NCBI GenBank assembly: GCA_022592435.1
Contig: JABYQS010000181.1
Coordinates: forward strand, 1-64,000
Reading direction: 5' to 3'
DNA from: Cerioporus squamosus
Lineage: Eukaryota > Basidiomycota > Agaricomycetes > Polyporales > Polyporaceae
Length of the DNA: 64,000 nt
Part shown: in pieces, positions 31,516-43,679 of the stretch
Layout: each line of letters starts with the position of its first letter
How positions within the stretch are numbered: position 1 is the first letter of the stretch
Translations under genes and position numbers: made by a program
The notes under the pieces: generated by a model
Database searches by the model: none
The model's input: only the letters and a program-made list of their open reading frames with translations
What the model was told of the DNA's origin: nothing

Positions 31516-34320
31516 GAGACCGCGAGAAGTGACGACGGCGCTATGTGGGGTACAGAGAGACGGAGGACGTCGTTTGAGACGGGTTAGTCGATCATCCACA
31601 TGTGTTCCTGCCCGTGCGTTCCACAAGACTGTATGTGCGTCTCCTTAGTGCGTAGTGAGGATCCGTTGAGCTCCCGTTCCATGAGATGCCACCCGCCTAT
31701 GTCTGGTAAGAGTTCTCGAGGGTACCTATAAAGAGGACGCCTCAGCCAGTGTCGAGAGGAAGTGAGCTAGCGGTGGACTTACATGCGCGTGGACGTGCCT
31801 CGAAGTTGTGGCCTGTATCTCTCGGAAGCGGCCGGTATGGGAAGCCATCTGTGAGCGGGCAGCGTCCAGAACCACCAGCCTGTCGTTGTCACGGGCTGGA
31901 TGTGAGAGCGGCGGCGGTAACATTCGCCTCAAGACTTGCCTTTCTGGAACGAGAGAATAGTCAGAACTAGCTTGCTTATGCGACCAATAGACAGATTTTC
32001 AAGTCCGTCCGCGTTCCACCCTCCCTCAGGTGTTCCTGCGCTGTTTTGACACGGTGACGCGCGCGCTAGCAGCAGGCAGAGGAACATGTCAGCAATGCGG
32101 CGTCGACAGAGTATGCAGGCGCACCTATCGTGTCTGTTTGTACGCGTGTTTCAACGTCAAAGGTGTCCACAAGAGCTGCTGCGTTTAATTCGATTCTTTT
32201 TGCGTGCGTCGTAGTAGTTTTAGCAGTACTCGATGCTGGCGGCGATACTGTTCATCACAAGGTTCTGGATGTTGCAATGTCGAGCTCGGATCAAGCCAAA
32301 GCCCGCTTGGGGCAATGTTGTAGCTGTATCGTAGTCCAATCACACTTAACCCGCATTCTAGTGTCAGATCACTTCGCATTGGCGACCCGCACACAATATC
32401 TTCGTACATCAAGACAGCAATCCCGCCCTTCCTTTCAATGGCTACCCAGCGCAACCCGCCTGACATCGCTTGATTGGCATCATTCACGGATCTACGAGCA
32501 CGTTAGGTGGACTTACCGGCCGTATTCTCATCTGCTCCTAGTCTTCCCTATGACTCCCGGTCTTCTCTACGATACGACACGTCAAGTTGTGCATGATTGT
32601 GACCGAAATGCACGCACCTTGGGCCAGAGTATCCTGCCAGGTCTTGCAACGACTATGCACCTTGTCCAACCAAGCACGAACGGCTGCCAGCCATGCACCA
32701 CCGTTCAAAGGTCTGCTCAATCGCGACAGTGTCACTCACCTTCATACTGCTCAGCCCCATCGCTGTCATCCATTGTCCCAAGAGGTTCACGAGTGCCATT
32801 CTGTTGTGTTCCCTCGTCACGGTTATCGGCAGGCCCCGCAGCATTCTTGTCACGTTGACCGTCGTCACCACCAGTGAGAGTCTTTGGAGAGGAAGACATA
32901 GTAGCAGAGAGAAAGAAGTGCATGTGGTAGCCGGGGAGGACGCCGCTGCCACTGTCAATGCCGTGAACTGGCGGGCGCCTTCCGCCGGACCGCGCACTGA
33001 CGCCCACGCGAGCAGCCTCCAAGGAATACTCAATCTTCGCGATGCCATCCGAGCGCATGAACAGAAGGCGGAGTACGAGGGTTCGTGTCTGGAGGAATGG
33101 GTCAATGCCCGAAGGTGTAACCGCGAAGCGCAGATCGCGCAGGTGATAGAGGAAGTGGATTGGTAGATGGCAGCTTCGCGTCAATGGAGCTTAGATGCGC
33201 ACTCACGAGGGATTGGCTAGATTGGCCAGAACGGGAGAGCGGAATTCAGTGCGAATGCAAGAGCATGGTATCTGCCATGTCTGCACCTCGCGCTGGAGGA
33301 GTACGAGGTTTGCTCGCTATTCATGCGCAAGGCACCGAGTGCCAGGCATTCCGGCTCGAGTCTGCGACAGGGAGAAGGCTTGGGCAGCGTCTGTATTAGA
33401 ATGAGACGGGAAGTGAGGACACCGTGTCTTCATCGATGTGAGAATAGTGAGCTTGGCTAGGAGTCCCAACGTGTCAGCAATATGGACGGTGTCACCAATC
33501 GTCAGTACCACGTCGGTGTTGCAACTCAGGACTGACAGAATCGACTCGTGCGTCCACCCACAGCGGCTATTGCTAACGCAGACTATGTTCGCAGCAGGTT
33601 CTCGTGTACGGAGCTCGACATGGGGATCTCCTGGATCGCATGAGTTTTTTCGGTGTTCGCCGGGTACTTCCTGTAAATTATTAGTATCTTGCTCTCTTGT
33701 GGCCCACTTTCGCGCTTAGTATCTTACCTCTCAAAACTTGAGTGCAAGCTTCCTAAGCCGCCTCACAATTGCTCACGATCATGTCTTCCACTACCCTGCT
33801 TCCCCATCCCCCATCGGAACTGACATTGAGGCATGTTCCGCAGTGCGGTCTTGCTCGCGGCACTTTCCCGGAGTCAGCATCGTGTTCGCACCAGTACAAT
33901 GTCATGATAGCCTAAGCACTACGATTCGCCCGTATGTTTCAATGCAGTCAGCATGCCGGCTTTCCCATGAACAGGTTGGACGCCCACATATGAACCCGCC
34001 ACACCAGTCGAGCATATCAATGTCCAATCCAAGAAGGAATAGACCGTGAAGCCATGCTAATCTTGATTCTCCTGCGCAGATGATAACATAGCATAGAAAT
34101 AAGACAATGGTTCAAACAATCACTCACACGAAGCTGCTTGATCATGGGCTCAAAGGCGGCTGTATCGGCACATAAGACGTTGAGATATGGACGAACAGAC
34201 TACCCGAGCCAATCAGCGGACGAACGTGCAGACTTCGGAATCACTTACTCGCATATGATCGAGCTGCTCGCTGTCGACGTCCTTCGTCCGTGCGCTGTCG
34301 TACTCAAGGAGACTGCATTG
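31516..34320. other. Long stretch without a firm gene
   Basis: Several open frames exist. A minus-strand frame at 32185-32487 (GGIAVLMYEDIVCG, then GLWLDPSSTLQHPEP) faintly resembles a LINE endonuclease. A plus-strand frame ending at 33166 (LRDAIRAHEQKAEYEGSCL) looks like coding sequence with a helical segment. A minus-strand start at 32898 (MSSSPKTLTGGDDG) is followed by a GTGAGT donor. None could be built into a gene or assigned to a family. Confidence 0.3.
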
Positions 34321-37300
34321 TCATCCCGACGTTTCTGCATGAGTGAGCATTAAGTCACAGGCCTTCATGTGTGGCACAGAGACGTACGAGTAGACCAGTT
34401 CTTGTTGGTACACTTGCGCCCGTCCGCCTCTGTGGCCTCTCTGACGTTGCACATATGAGCCCGTCTCCTTGCTGTCGCCCAAGGTGCGAATTGTGGCGAT
34501 ATTGGCGATAGTCAGATCACTCTCGACGTTGATCCGCTTCAGCCGTGCGCCGGCGCCGCTGTCGTTAGTAGCATCGTAGTCCTTCGACCGAAGGCAGCAG
34601 ATGCGTGAGTAGTTTTTGTTATAGCGCTTGGCGAAGAGCTGAGCAAGGTGCGTCGCATTTTGAATGTTCTTCTCGGCCTCGGCGTTCGCGGCATGACCCC
34701 GAGCATGCTTCTGATTGTCGTCGATGTATTGTGCGCGGTGCTGCACAGCCTGGCGGACAGTCTCGAGCTGGTCGAAGGCCGTCCTGACCCTCAGTTCGAG
34801 CTCATACTCCGCCAGGTCGTGCAGATTATGCTCGACGCATTCCTCGGGGCTGAAGTCGGAGGGGAGGGCTAGGATCTCTCCATCACCGCACCAGACTCTG
34901 GCTTGTCGTCCTCGAAGGCCTGCATATCGTCTTCGGGGGGAAGGTCTTCGATGTCTGGCATCATCTTGCGCTGGTTTCCCCGACAGCGCTTGGACAGCGC
35001 ACGAGTTTGTTGCGAAAGCTCTTCGACATCACGCCGGCATAGACGTGATTGTCGCCGACATCAGCTGAGGACTTGTTCTGCTTGCGGACATAGCGCAGGT
35101 GCTCCCTGGCATACACGTTAGCCGGATTCGCAAGACGGCAGAGGATACGTACGGTTCGCGCTCGAGTTTGAGGCCGTTCTTGACGATTACCGCCACTCGA
35201 CTGCGGTCTGCGGCCAAGGCGCGGTCTCGGCCCGTGTTGCCGGAGGTCACCGCGGAGAACGCACTGTCGGACGTCGGCACTGTCAAAACATGTCAGCGAC
35301 CAGCCCTGGAGTAATGAAGTACTCCCCACAGTCTTCGCGGTTGAGCATCAAGGCGCTTTGGGGAAAGCCCTCTTCCTTCTGCTTGAAGGTCTCCGTAGTA
35401 GGCGCTTGGTCGTCCATAGGGATCTGAAGCCACTCGGCGACTGTCGCAGCACCTGCTCGGGCTTGAGCCAGTGCCAGTCGATGAAGACAGAGTTCAGCCA
35501 GTCTATGCAACCTCCCTTTGTCATCTCCCGCGTGATGATTCCGGCCTGATTCAACTCATGCCATGGCGTCTCCACACCCTCTCAGTAACTGTCAGCGAAC
35601 CGGCTGGCATAGCAGAGCGCGTAGACGAGCTGGCACAGCTCCTTGTGAGCGTGCAAGTGCATGGATGGTAGCAGCATCTTGATGCGTCGAATGATAGGCA
35701 TGAGCTCGGGAAAAAGCTTCTCCCGGCCCTCGAGGATCTTTCGAATTCAGCGGCAGATGACGTCGTAAGTCATTGTGTGCTTCAGCTCCTTGACTGGACC
35801 GTCGAGGGAGCGGCTGCATAACTGTCCATGAAGAAGTTCCTGCGAGTCAGTCCAGGAAGCCGCAGGGCGAACGCATGAGGACGTACGTCTCGGTGGGTTT
35901 CAGGTCGAGAGTGGCGCTGGATTGTGAAGAAGATGTGGATGCAGACGGCGGAGAGGATCCCGCTGACATCCTCGTACTTGAACTCACCTAGACGTTGCGT
36001 ATGTCTGACCTGGAAATCGTTGCAGATGTATTCCTGCAGATACTGTGAGCGTTGCGCGACGGTGCTGGCTGTGTCGACGCTCACCAGGCAGTCATTATCC
36101 TCCGCAGCGGTCGACTTAACCTTGGATTTACTCTTGGACTCCTGGAACTTTGGTTGGCCAGCGATCTTGTCGTCGGGAACAGGCTGAGCAATCGACCCAA
36201 CCCTGGCCACGTTATCCTTCTTGGCTGCGCGGCGATCTGCTCCGCAACTGCGGATACAACTTCCTCCGTCCCAGGTGTCTTCTTCTTCTTCTTCTTGCGC
36301 TTCTTGCCGGACTTGGTAGCCTCATCCCACTTGTCGCTGAGCTCGGACAGGCAACGGGATCCCATGAACACTCCCTGACCGTCTGTAAAGGGGTCATCAT
36401 TCGACGTCAGCCGGCTTGAGCTTATGCTACATGCCGTGGTTGCCGTCCATGCTCTTTACATGCTGGAACAAATAGCTAGAAGCTAATCAGCATCCTACCA
36501 CACTTGTACCATGCCTGCCACTTACTCAAGATAGGACGGGACATCCTTCCAGCCCCAAAGGAGGTTGTCCTTGGGCCACGGGTGTTGAACTCGGAGCTCT
36601 ATCTCCGGTTCCTGTGCCCGCGTCAAGTCCATACTTGCACCAGGGGACTATTGCAGTGCGCTCTATTGGCGCTCCACACGACTACTTGACGCCTTCATTC
36701 CTCTTCGAGATATTGGCGCTTCTTCATATTTTATTCTTTGCACACTCCCGGGATTGAACACTCGACCTCTTGGTCTTCACTGCTTTTTACTTTTCGCTTT
36801 TGTTGATTTCCTGGGCGCTGTGGCTGCTGGTACTGTATAGCTTATGTAACCCGCACCGTAGACAGCGCGCTCGTCGAGCTCTGGAGTCCCCAGACTTCAC
36901 AGAGCTCGACATAGGTGTGTAGATATGCTTTTGTCAATGTATCAGACTTCACAGAGCTCGACATAGGCCATTGTGATCGCTCTGAGGCGCACTGCAGCTA
37001 ACAACGGGCAGATCAGACAAGGGAAATCGAGGGACGTACGGAAGTACTACTCCAAGCGCTCCCCCAGAACGCTTGAGGCATCACGGAATGACGCTAGACG
37101 CGCGCCACGCACATGAATTGACGGTAACGGTCCTGCAGCAATACTAGTCGGCGAAGGTTCGGGACTTGACAGCTAGGCTGCACTCACTGACACGTTGCCA
37201 GGGAAATGGCCGTTTGTCTTGCGGACGAGCCCCCGCCAATAGTCTTGTGCACTCTTCTTCGAGATGTCGAAGTCAAGGTTGTAGTCATCTAGGACTTCAA

Positions 37301-37760
37301 CAGTGAAGGCAGTTTTAATGCGACCGACGGAGAGGGGAAGAATCCCGCGCGCACGAGCTGAGACAGTGGTTTCTGTCCAGTGGGGCAGAAACGATATGTG
37401 ATCTTGCAGTCGTGGACGCCGTTGTTGTGCACGATGACAAACTCGTGAGCAGGAGAAGAGCCGGTGACGTTAGGACAAGCCTCGCCCCGGTGCTCGAGAT
37501 GGATCTCCATTCCAAGCTCAGATAGGTCTGTGCGCTGAAAGTAGCGACCAATCCAGACCTCAATCCAATGAAGAGGGAGGTTCCGATCACGTGAAGATAC
37601 GCAGTCGGAACAGACGGGTCATGTTGCTTACAGTCCAGGCATTGTGTGGTTGCAGCGTTTAAGCAATCCGGAGTATCGCACGCGCCCGGCATGTCGGAAT
37701 CTTGCTCGCGCCACAATATGTCTCGGAGAACAGTCTCGAAGTGAGAATGAATTACTTGAA
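34321..37760 (-). pseudogene. KDZ family transposase (CxC2 class), KDZ-2, decayed
   Basis: On the minus strand the CxC2 cysteine cluster appears in pieces: DTPDCLNAATTQCLDCKQH, frameshift near 37595, NLPLHWIEVWIGRYFQRTDL, ELGMEIHLEHRGEACPN, NNGVHDCKITYRFCP, LVRAGFFPS, second frameshift, then KTAFTVEVLDDYNLDF. Beyond a solo LTR come WGWKDVPSYLE and HVKSMDGNHG (core Asp), followed by stops. The core continues as KHTMTYDVICR, stop, KILEGREKLFPELMPIIRR, LHAHKELCQLVYALCYASR, then a stop and EGVETPWHELNQAGIITRE, the Glu-containing KDZ box. A C-terminal segment (LHDLAEYELELRVRTAF ... RTLGDSKETGSYV) ends near 34.3 kb. Multiple stops and at least two frameshifts make it dead. No TIRs were identified. 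Confidence 0.75.
36583..37003 (+). mobile_element. Solo LTR, family A, copy 3, inside KDZ-2
   Basis: The 421-bp unit has the same ends as copies 1 and 2 (TGTTGAACTCGG...GCAGCTAACA). It is flanked by a perfect 5-bp duplication ACGGG (36578-36582, 37004-37008), the length usual for Gypsy and Copia integrases. Removing it with one duplication copy rejoins the KDZ-2 frame across LICP|WPK. No internal retroelement part remains, so it formed by LTR-LTR recombination. Confidence 0.9.
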
Positions 37761-38504
37761 ACGCGATGACGGAGTAGACTGCATATACTGTCAGCTTCGG
37801 ATATCATGTGAGGTTAGCTGTGCATACCTTGTTCTCCGGGGCTTTGGTCTCGGTCGGTGGTTGTGAAGCAGAGTCGTTCAAATCAAGCCCGGCGCGCACG
37901 TCGTTTTCGGCAAGCAATTCGGAAGTACCGGCCTGTGCTTCGTCGACACCGACCCATTCACAGTGAGCAGCAGTCGAGGAGTCTGTCCTCAAGGCTTCGT
38001 CAGTAGAGGCTTCAAGAGGTCACTCTGGAACAGCATAGTGCAGCTCCCTCCCCGTGAGGACAAGCTGGCCGTTTCTGGAAAACGTAGGATGACGTGCTCC
38101 CCAGAGGAAGAGGGAGCATCCTTGAGATCTTAGCATGTCTGCAGCAAGATTTCCAGGACGACATCGGGGATCAGTAACAAATACCTCAGAGCCTCCAGCA
38201 GATGTACCCATAGATACGGCCACCCTGCTCGCTTTGATGATGGCCACCTCTGCAGCTTTGATGCAGAGTGCAAGAAAGTAAGTGGCCAACGGCAGGTGGG
38301 GTTGGAGGGTCCATGCACGAGCGGTGAGGTCCAAGCGGGCGCTCCCGGAGCGTCGTGTGTCAATGGCAGGAGGAGACAATACTTACGATTTTGAGGGTCC
38401 ATGTCATAGACTTTACTAAGAGCTACACATTGTACGGGCGACTATGTCACAGTAGGCTAACGAATCACGAGCAGGTTAGAATACAAATGGGATATGCTAC
38501 ACTA

Positions 38505-40576
38505 CTAGGGATACTCGTGAGGAACGATGGGTGCTCGTCCAGATTGTGCAAAGAAGGTGTCCACATAGTACTTCACCAGAACTTTCTCGCGCGCAATGAT
38601 CTCCTCGTTAGACATGGTGGTCGCGAAAGGGGTAGAGTCATGTAGGGAAGTGGGACAGCTCGGCCAACGGGAGACAACCCGGCGGAACGCCTCCAGGTAG
38701 GGGACACGATGATGAGGTACTCGCGCAGACAAGCCAACACCTGCGTCCGGGAGTTCCGGGATTGAGAACAGGTGATGGCCCGGAAAGATGGCTGCGAGCA
38801 TGTCCACACGCTTCCTCTCGCCATGCAGGTCTTTGCGGGAGGGGACGAAGAGACGGTCGAGAGCGAGCAACTCATAGCGGAAACCCAGGTCAAACATCTC
38901 CCAAATGATCTTCGGGCAAAGCTCCGGATCGACGGCGCGGAAGCGGTGACCGCACCACCAGACCGGGTCCGACTGATTCGAGTCCAAATCTGCCTCTTGA
39001 AACACCGTGCCAAAGACCTTCTTGATCTCCTCCCAACACCGAGTGTTCAACTTCGAGGGATCCAGTTCGGTGCGTCCGGTGGGCCCGTAGAGGATGTCTC
39101 TCCACCATTGAGTGGGAACAGAGGTCACCGGCACGTCCGGCAAGTGCAGAAGATACAACCATCCGGCTCGTAGACGCAACCACGTCATAATATAGCGATC
39201 CCGGCGATCCTCAGTCTTCGGGCAAAGGAGCAGCGCAGGCTCCGGGATCCAGTAACCCCATACCTCCGTGTCCGGGCGCGTGGGTTTGCTGAGATCAACG
39301 CTACGGAACGCGTCTTGCCATGTGGACAGTTCGGCGGGCATCCAGGCGTGCTCCAAGTGTTCGAACTTGTTAACACCACGCACTTGGGTGCCGTGCGGCC
39401 AAGCATCTATAGAAAATGAGCAAGTGAACATCATTGGCGTGGAACTACTTACAAGGAGTCTTTGCGCTCTGCCATGGTTTCAACTGCCTGCGCATTGCGC
39501 CACCTTGAGCGCTAGTGAGCACAGGCGTCGTACTGGTGGTGGGAGCAGTCGCGGATTGCCCTCCGACCAAGATACCCTTGTAATTTCTTGCTGAGAATTG
39601 CGATGGGTACCCGCCTTCGGTGTCCACGACCAGCAAGGGTGCGCGAGAGAGGTTGAGGTAAGTCTGCCCGAATCGTACCGTCTGTGTGATGTGTTCCGCG
39701 CCCACGAGTCCACTGTACACCACAATCCTGCCTACTGGACCCGCGTCCATGCAGATCTCAAACAGAGGCTCAAGAATGATGCTGGCTGCTGTGCGGGTGT
39801 CTTGAAGGATCGAGACATCGGATCGGATGAACCAGACGGGTATGCCCGCATTGAAGAGATTTTGAACTTCGCCGGGGTTCGTGGTGAACGCGCCCATGAG
39901 CTGGCGTTGCACCGGCTGGGGAGATCCGACGAAGGCTGGGACATATGTGTTGTTGAATTCCATGCAGGCCTGGCTCATGAGCCAATAACGCTGAGTCTCG
40001 CGAACTTGAAGACATGCATCTCGAAATGTGCAGGGAAAGTATTTGAGACGCTCTTGCGCTTGAGTCATGGCGAGATGGAGCAAGGCCAGACTGGAAGGGG
40101 GATCCGCCATGGAAATGACGGACGCAGACAGCTCGTCAACAAGGTCGTCCAACGGACGCAAGGCATCCCGCTTGAGTAGACCAAGGCAGGTGAACAGCGA
40201 GCCTTCTAGAAGCTCGAAGTCGCTCTGTTCAGGGGTCCACCATAGAGGAGCGTAACGGGTGCCGGGGGGAGTAGGTCACATGACCGCGCAGAGATAATCG
40301 AATTCTTTCATGTGGACTTGCAGCCATTGAATGGGGTCGACCACCCCGTAGTGATAGTCGGATCGCAGGGACACCTGGACGATGCCGATCTGAGGCGAAG
40401 GTACGTAGTCCATGTTTGGCGAACTGACGACGTACTTCTGGTCACCCGTGTCGGCTACTGAGAGTGCATGACACCAGTCAGAGTGCGTTGGCTCTATCGA
40501 CTAAGTTAGCAGAGTCTGACATAGCGTGCAGTGTGCACATACCTTCAGAGCTGGCCTGGGTCGTTGCAGATGACAT
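38505..40576 (-). pseudogene. Unassigned 658-residue protein gene with a single nonsense codon
   Basis: Exons 40576-40543, 40493-39453 and 39406-38505 join in phase over 49- and 46-nt introns (starting MSSATTQASSEEP) and would encode 658 residues, except for one TGA at 40276-40278 between DYLCAVM and PTPPGTRYAPLWW. Recognisable but functionally unknown stretches are RSDYHYGVVDPIQWLQ, AFTTNPGEVQNLFNAG, IPVWFIRSD, WGYWIPEPALLL and YIMTWLRLRAGWLYLL. I recall similar proteins being repeated in polypore genomes near transposons, without a known role; that is memory, not a search. The long, otherwise clean frame suggests a very recent lesion, readthrough, or a sequencing error. KDZ-2 lies just downstream on the same strand. 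Confidence 0.65.
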
Positions 40577-40968
40577 GACGACGGATTGAGAGGCGGGACG
40601 GTAGGAGGTTGGGGAGGAATAGGGAGTAGATCCGGGTGCGTGCTGGGGGGATTGCAGAACTTGCTTGCACTTGCTGACCAGGGGTGGACTCCGATGAACA
40701 CAAGTTCACCGGAGCTACGAAGATCAATGGACCTCAGAGTCTGATTGATCTATCGTAAGACTTGCAGGGATGGGTCTTGATCCTTCGCGCAAAAATGAGA
40801 GGAAGAGGGGAAATGAGTGAGGGAGAGGGAGAGGGGCTGGATGGGTTGCCATGTAGAGCCTGAGGCGTGAGGGCCAGGCACCAAGAGGGCTCGCCTAAGA
40901 TGGAGGTGGCAGATACTGATACTGATTGCGTACGTAAGCAAAACACTCGCAAACCTCGCCATCTTCTA
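40577..40968. other. Upstream region of the 38.5-40.6 kb gene
   Basis: No further gene was seen. The stretch presumably contains the promoter of the minus-strand gene starting at 40576. It includes a CT/GA-rich patch at 40795-40840. Confidence 0.4.
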
Positions 40969-41196
40969 AGGTTGGCTTCATGCACGGGTGTCCACTGCCA
41001 CATGGCCTTGCAAGTCTAACTCCTCCTCGAAGAAAGGAAAATCAAAAAATCGACTTGCGCCAAGTTGTTCGGTTGGCAATTGTCTACAACTTGGCGCAAG
41101 CCAAATTTTTGAAAATGGGATGCGCGAGGAGGAGATAGGTTTTTGAGTTCTGGCGGGGACCACGTGGCAGTGGTCGCCCGTGCATGAAGCCAACCT
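40969..41196. mobile_element. 228-bp foldback MITE with TA target duplication
   Basis: The unit starts AGGTTGGCTTCATGCACGGG and ends with its inverted repeat (CCCGTGCATGAAGCCAACCT), flanked by TA on each side (40967-40968, 41197-41198). Pairing continues inward: CCACTGCCACATGG with CCACGTGGCAGTGG, CTCCTCCTCG with CGAGGAGGAG, and ACTTGCGCCAAGTTGT with ACAACTTGGCGCAAG, leaving a loop of about 16 bases. Nearly the whole element can fold into one hairpin. TA duplications point to a Tc1/mariner-type transposase acting in trans. Confidence 0.8.
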
Positions 41197-41679
41197 TACT
41201 TGGCCTCGCATTCTTCGTGTCTTGGTGTCTTGGCTCGTTCCTCTCTCTCTGTAACACACGCTGCGTTCGCGAAGCTGCCCGACAAGTCACAAATGTGTAT
41301 CTCAGTTCTGTGAAAACGAGCATTCGCGGCAACCTCACCGCACCGGTATGTGAATCTGTGCCATTTGCTTATATCTGCTTTCTTCTTAGCATGTCTCTAC
41401 CGCATATGAAAGGCAAGCCGTGACCCTCTCCCCTTCCGTGCAAACTTGTTGTTCGTGCGCATAACCCGTCAGACTCTGAGGTCCACGGGTGTGCTGACCT
41501 CGCCGTTACGACCGTCCCTTGAGCTCTCAATCAGCAGGACGCAGCGACCAAGAAAAAGTGTTTTGTTGTGACATGAGAAGACCACATCAGCAACGTTGGC
41601 GATGGACCAAGCGATCTGGTGGGCCACTCAGTTTGGAGATTATAAGCGGCCGGGTCCTATGCACGATCTCTACAGTCGT

Positions 41680-42502
41680 ATTCCCCATGCCACCCTCCCG
41701 CTCTCAAACTACAACCGCTCCGCTACATCATAAGCCGCCTTCCCCTCTGAAGGTCGCGTCAAGGCGCTATCACGAAGAGTCCAAGTAGGATCGTTTCTGC
41801 CGCTTCAAAGCGATAGCCAGAGTCTTCGCGGATCGGCAACCGGAAAGACCCTCAATTGTCCACACCTTATGGTCTGCCTGGTCATGCAAGTCACCGGCAT
41901 GAACGATGACAGCCGCTACTATGGTATTGTGAGTAATGCCCTTTGCCGCCGTCGCAACCTCTACCAACGCTCCCGTGCGCGCCCCGGCGCCCATCTACTC
42001 TGTCCCGCCGGAAACTTCCGATGCACCACCCGTTGACGGCGCGCCCGTTCGAACGTCTTGCCACCCACAGAGCAATCGGTCGAGCCGCCGGTCTTGGGCT
42101 CGCAGACCGATGATGCTTCCGGGGGCGCGACTGCTGAATTGCAGACCGACGATGCTTCCGGGGGCGCGACTGCTGAATCGCAGGTAGCCGATGCTACAAG
42201 CCTACACAGCCTGCCCAGGTCGCCCCCCGCAAGTCAACCTGGACGCGCGGTCCTTGGAAAGAGGCACCGGCAGTTGCTGAGCCAGCGGTGGAGGCGCCGT
42301 CTGTGGTGCGGCGAGTGGCCAGGAACCCACACCCCGTGCGCCCTCGGATGCAAGCTGGGGGGCAAGCAAAAGCGGGACGAGAAGGACGATGCTGACAAGC
42401 AACAGAAGAAGTATGTGCTCTTAGTACTGACATGCTAACTTACGCTCATCACATCTTACCAGGGCGTCTGCTCCAACCAAGAGACGCAAGATGCGGAGGT
42501 GA
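41680..42502 (+). CDS. Possible small nuclear-type protein gene with a 13-residue tandem repeat
   Basis: Downstream exons are plausible. An open segment holds two perfect copies of the 13-residue unit QTDDASGGATAE(L/S) and is followed by a GTAGCC donor. The next segment is proline/arginine-rich. A GTATGT intron at about 42413 leads to a short final exon reading KASAPTKRRKMRR before the stop near 42502, a typical basic nuclear-localisation tail. The 5' exons in 41680-42060 were not resolved and phases were not all reconciled. No domain was recognised. Confidence 0.3.
42103..42180 (+). repeat. 39-bp tandem repeat, two units
   Basis: CAGACCGAYGATGCTTCC begins each of two 39-bp units (42103-42141, 42142-42180) that differ at only a few bases. 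The unit length is a multiple of three, so the reading frame is kept. Confidence 0.85.
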
Positions 42503-43679
42503 TAGGTACGGAATGCTATAGCTGCGCGTCGATGCCAGTGCTATGTATAGATGCAATGCTTAATGGACTTGCTTAACAATGATTTACATCAGCTAATGGT
42601 AGAAAGTCAAACAAAGTACTGCCGATGGGCTGCACATCGCGCCTGCTCATGACATGAAGTAGATGCAATTTGTGAAGTAGGCCGCGTTCGAAATAGACAC
42701 TCCGAACTTGATGAGAGCACTTGGGTCGCCAGGAGGGAGCTGGAGGGAGAGGCTCTGTCGTCAAGAGCGAGCGAGGATTCCGGACGCTGGCCAGGTGTGT
42801 TTCTGGGCAAGCGCTGTGACTGCTGTCGGCGTGCTCGTACCATCCAAAGCCATCGTGACGCCGCCATGAGACACCCTTCCCACATTGCCCGCCTCCGGGG
42901 GTACGTAGTCGCCATGTCAGACGCAAATGTCAGCACGCAGGCCAGGGTATGCATGCTGAAGTGCTGGCGGTGGTTCTGGCCGTCCGCGATCTGTCGCACC
43001 TCCGCTTGATGCAGGATGTTGCGTTGACTGCTGGAGGAAGACCTGTCCGTAGCACTGCCTGCAACCGTTTGCCCTGAACCCACGTTCGTTAGCGTGCTGT
43101 GATTACCGCCGTTCCGCGACCCACCTCCGTTGTAACTCGTGTCGCAGTTCGGCGACACCAAATCGACAGCCTTAGGCAGAACAGCTTGTCGTACACCTAC
43201 TATCTCGACGGCCAGATGATCATCCCGGACTTCTAGATCCATGTGTCTTGCAGCCAAAATGGTCGCGGATATTTATTTGCTGAGTCTGCCAGCGCATTAC
43301 CAATACCTGCGTGCTGTGTCAGTGCGACCGTCGTTCTCTAGTTGCCAAAATCTAGTGACACGAGAGGACGTAGATGCAAGCTTCAAAGTAATCATAGAGG
43401 CCGCGTATAGCGTCAATGTCAGCTTGAAGTCAAAGAAGGGTGCGAGCACGTTCCGGCGATGGTGTCGGGAGCAACGTACCAGCACCTGCTTATTGCGAAG
43501 TTTGAAGTGCGGGGAGCGGGCCAAACAGATTGAACGACAGCTGGCAAACCATCTGCACGACGTGGACCGAAAGCGTTATGCTGTGTTCTCTACTAATATA
43601 CACATGCACTTATACAGTGATATACAGTAAATGAAGGGGGGAAGGGGGGTAGAGAATATGGGACACGTATAAACAGTAC
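42503..43679. other. No firm gene
   Basis: A minus-strand frame of 216 codons (42607-43257) is serine/arginine-rich and shows no domain. It may be part of a gene, but neither splice sites nor similarity supported it. Confidence 0.3.

Noticed and set aside
31516..34320. CRISPR-like or tandem repeat system in the long unassigned stretches
   Set aside because: No regularly spaced repeats were seen, and the genome is clearly eukaryotic.
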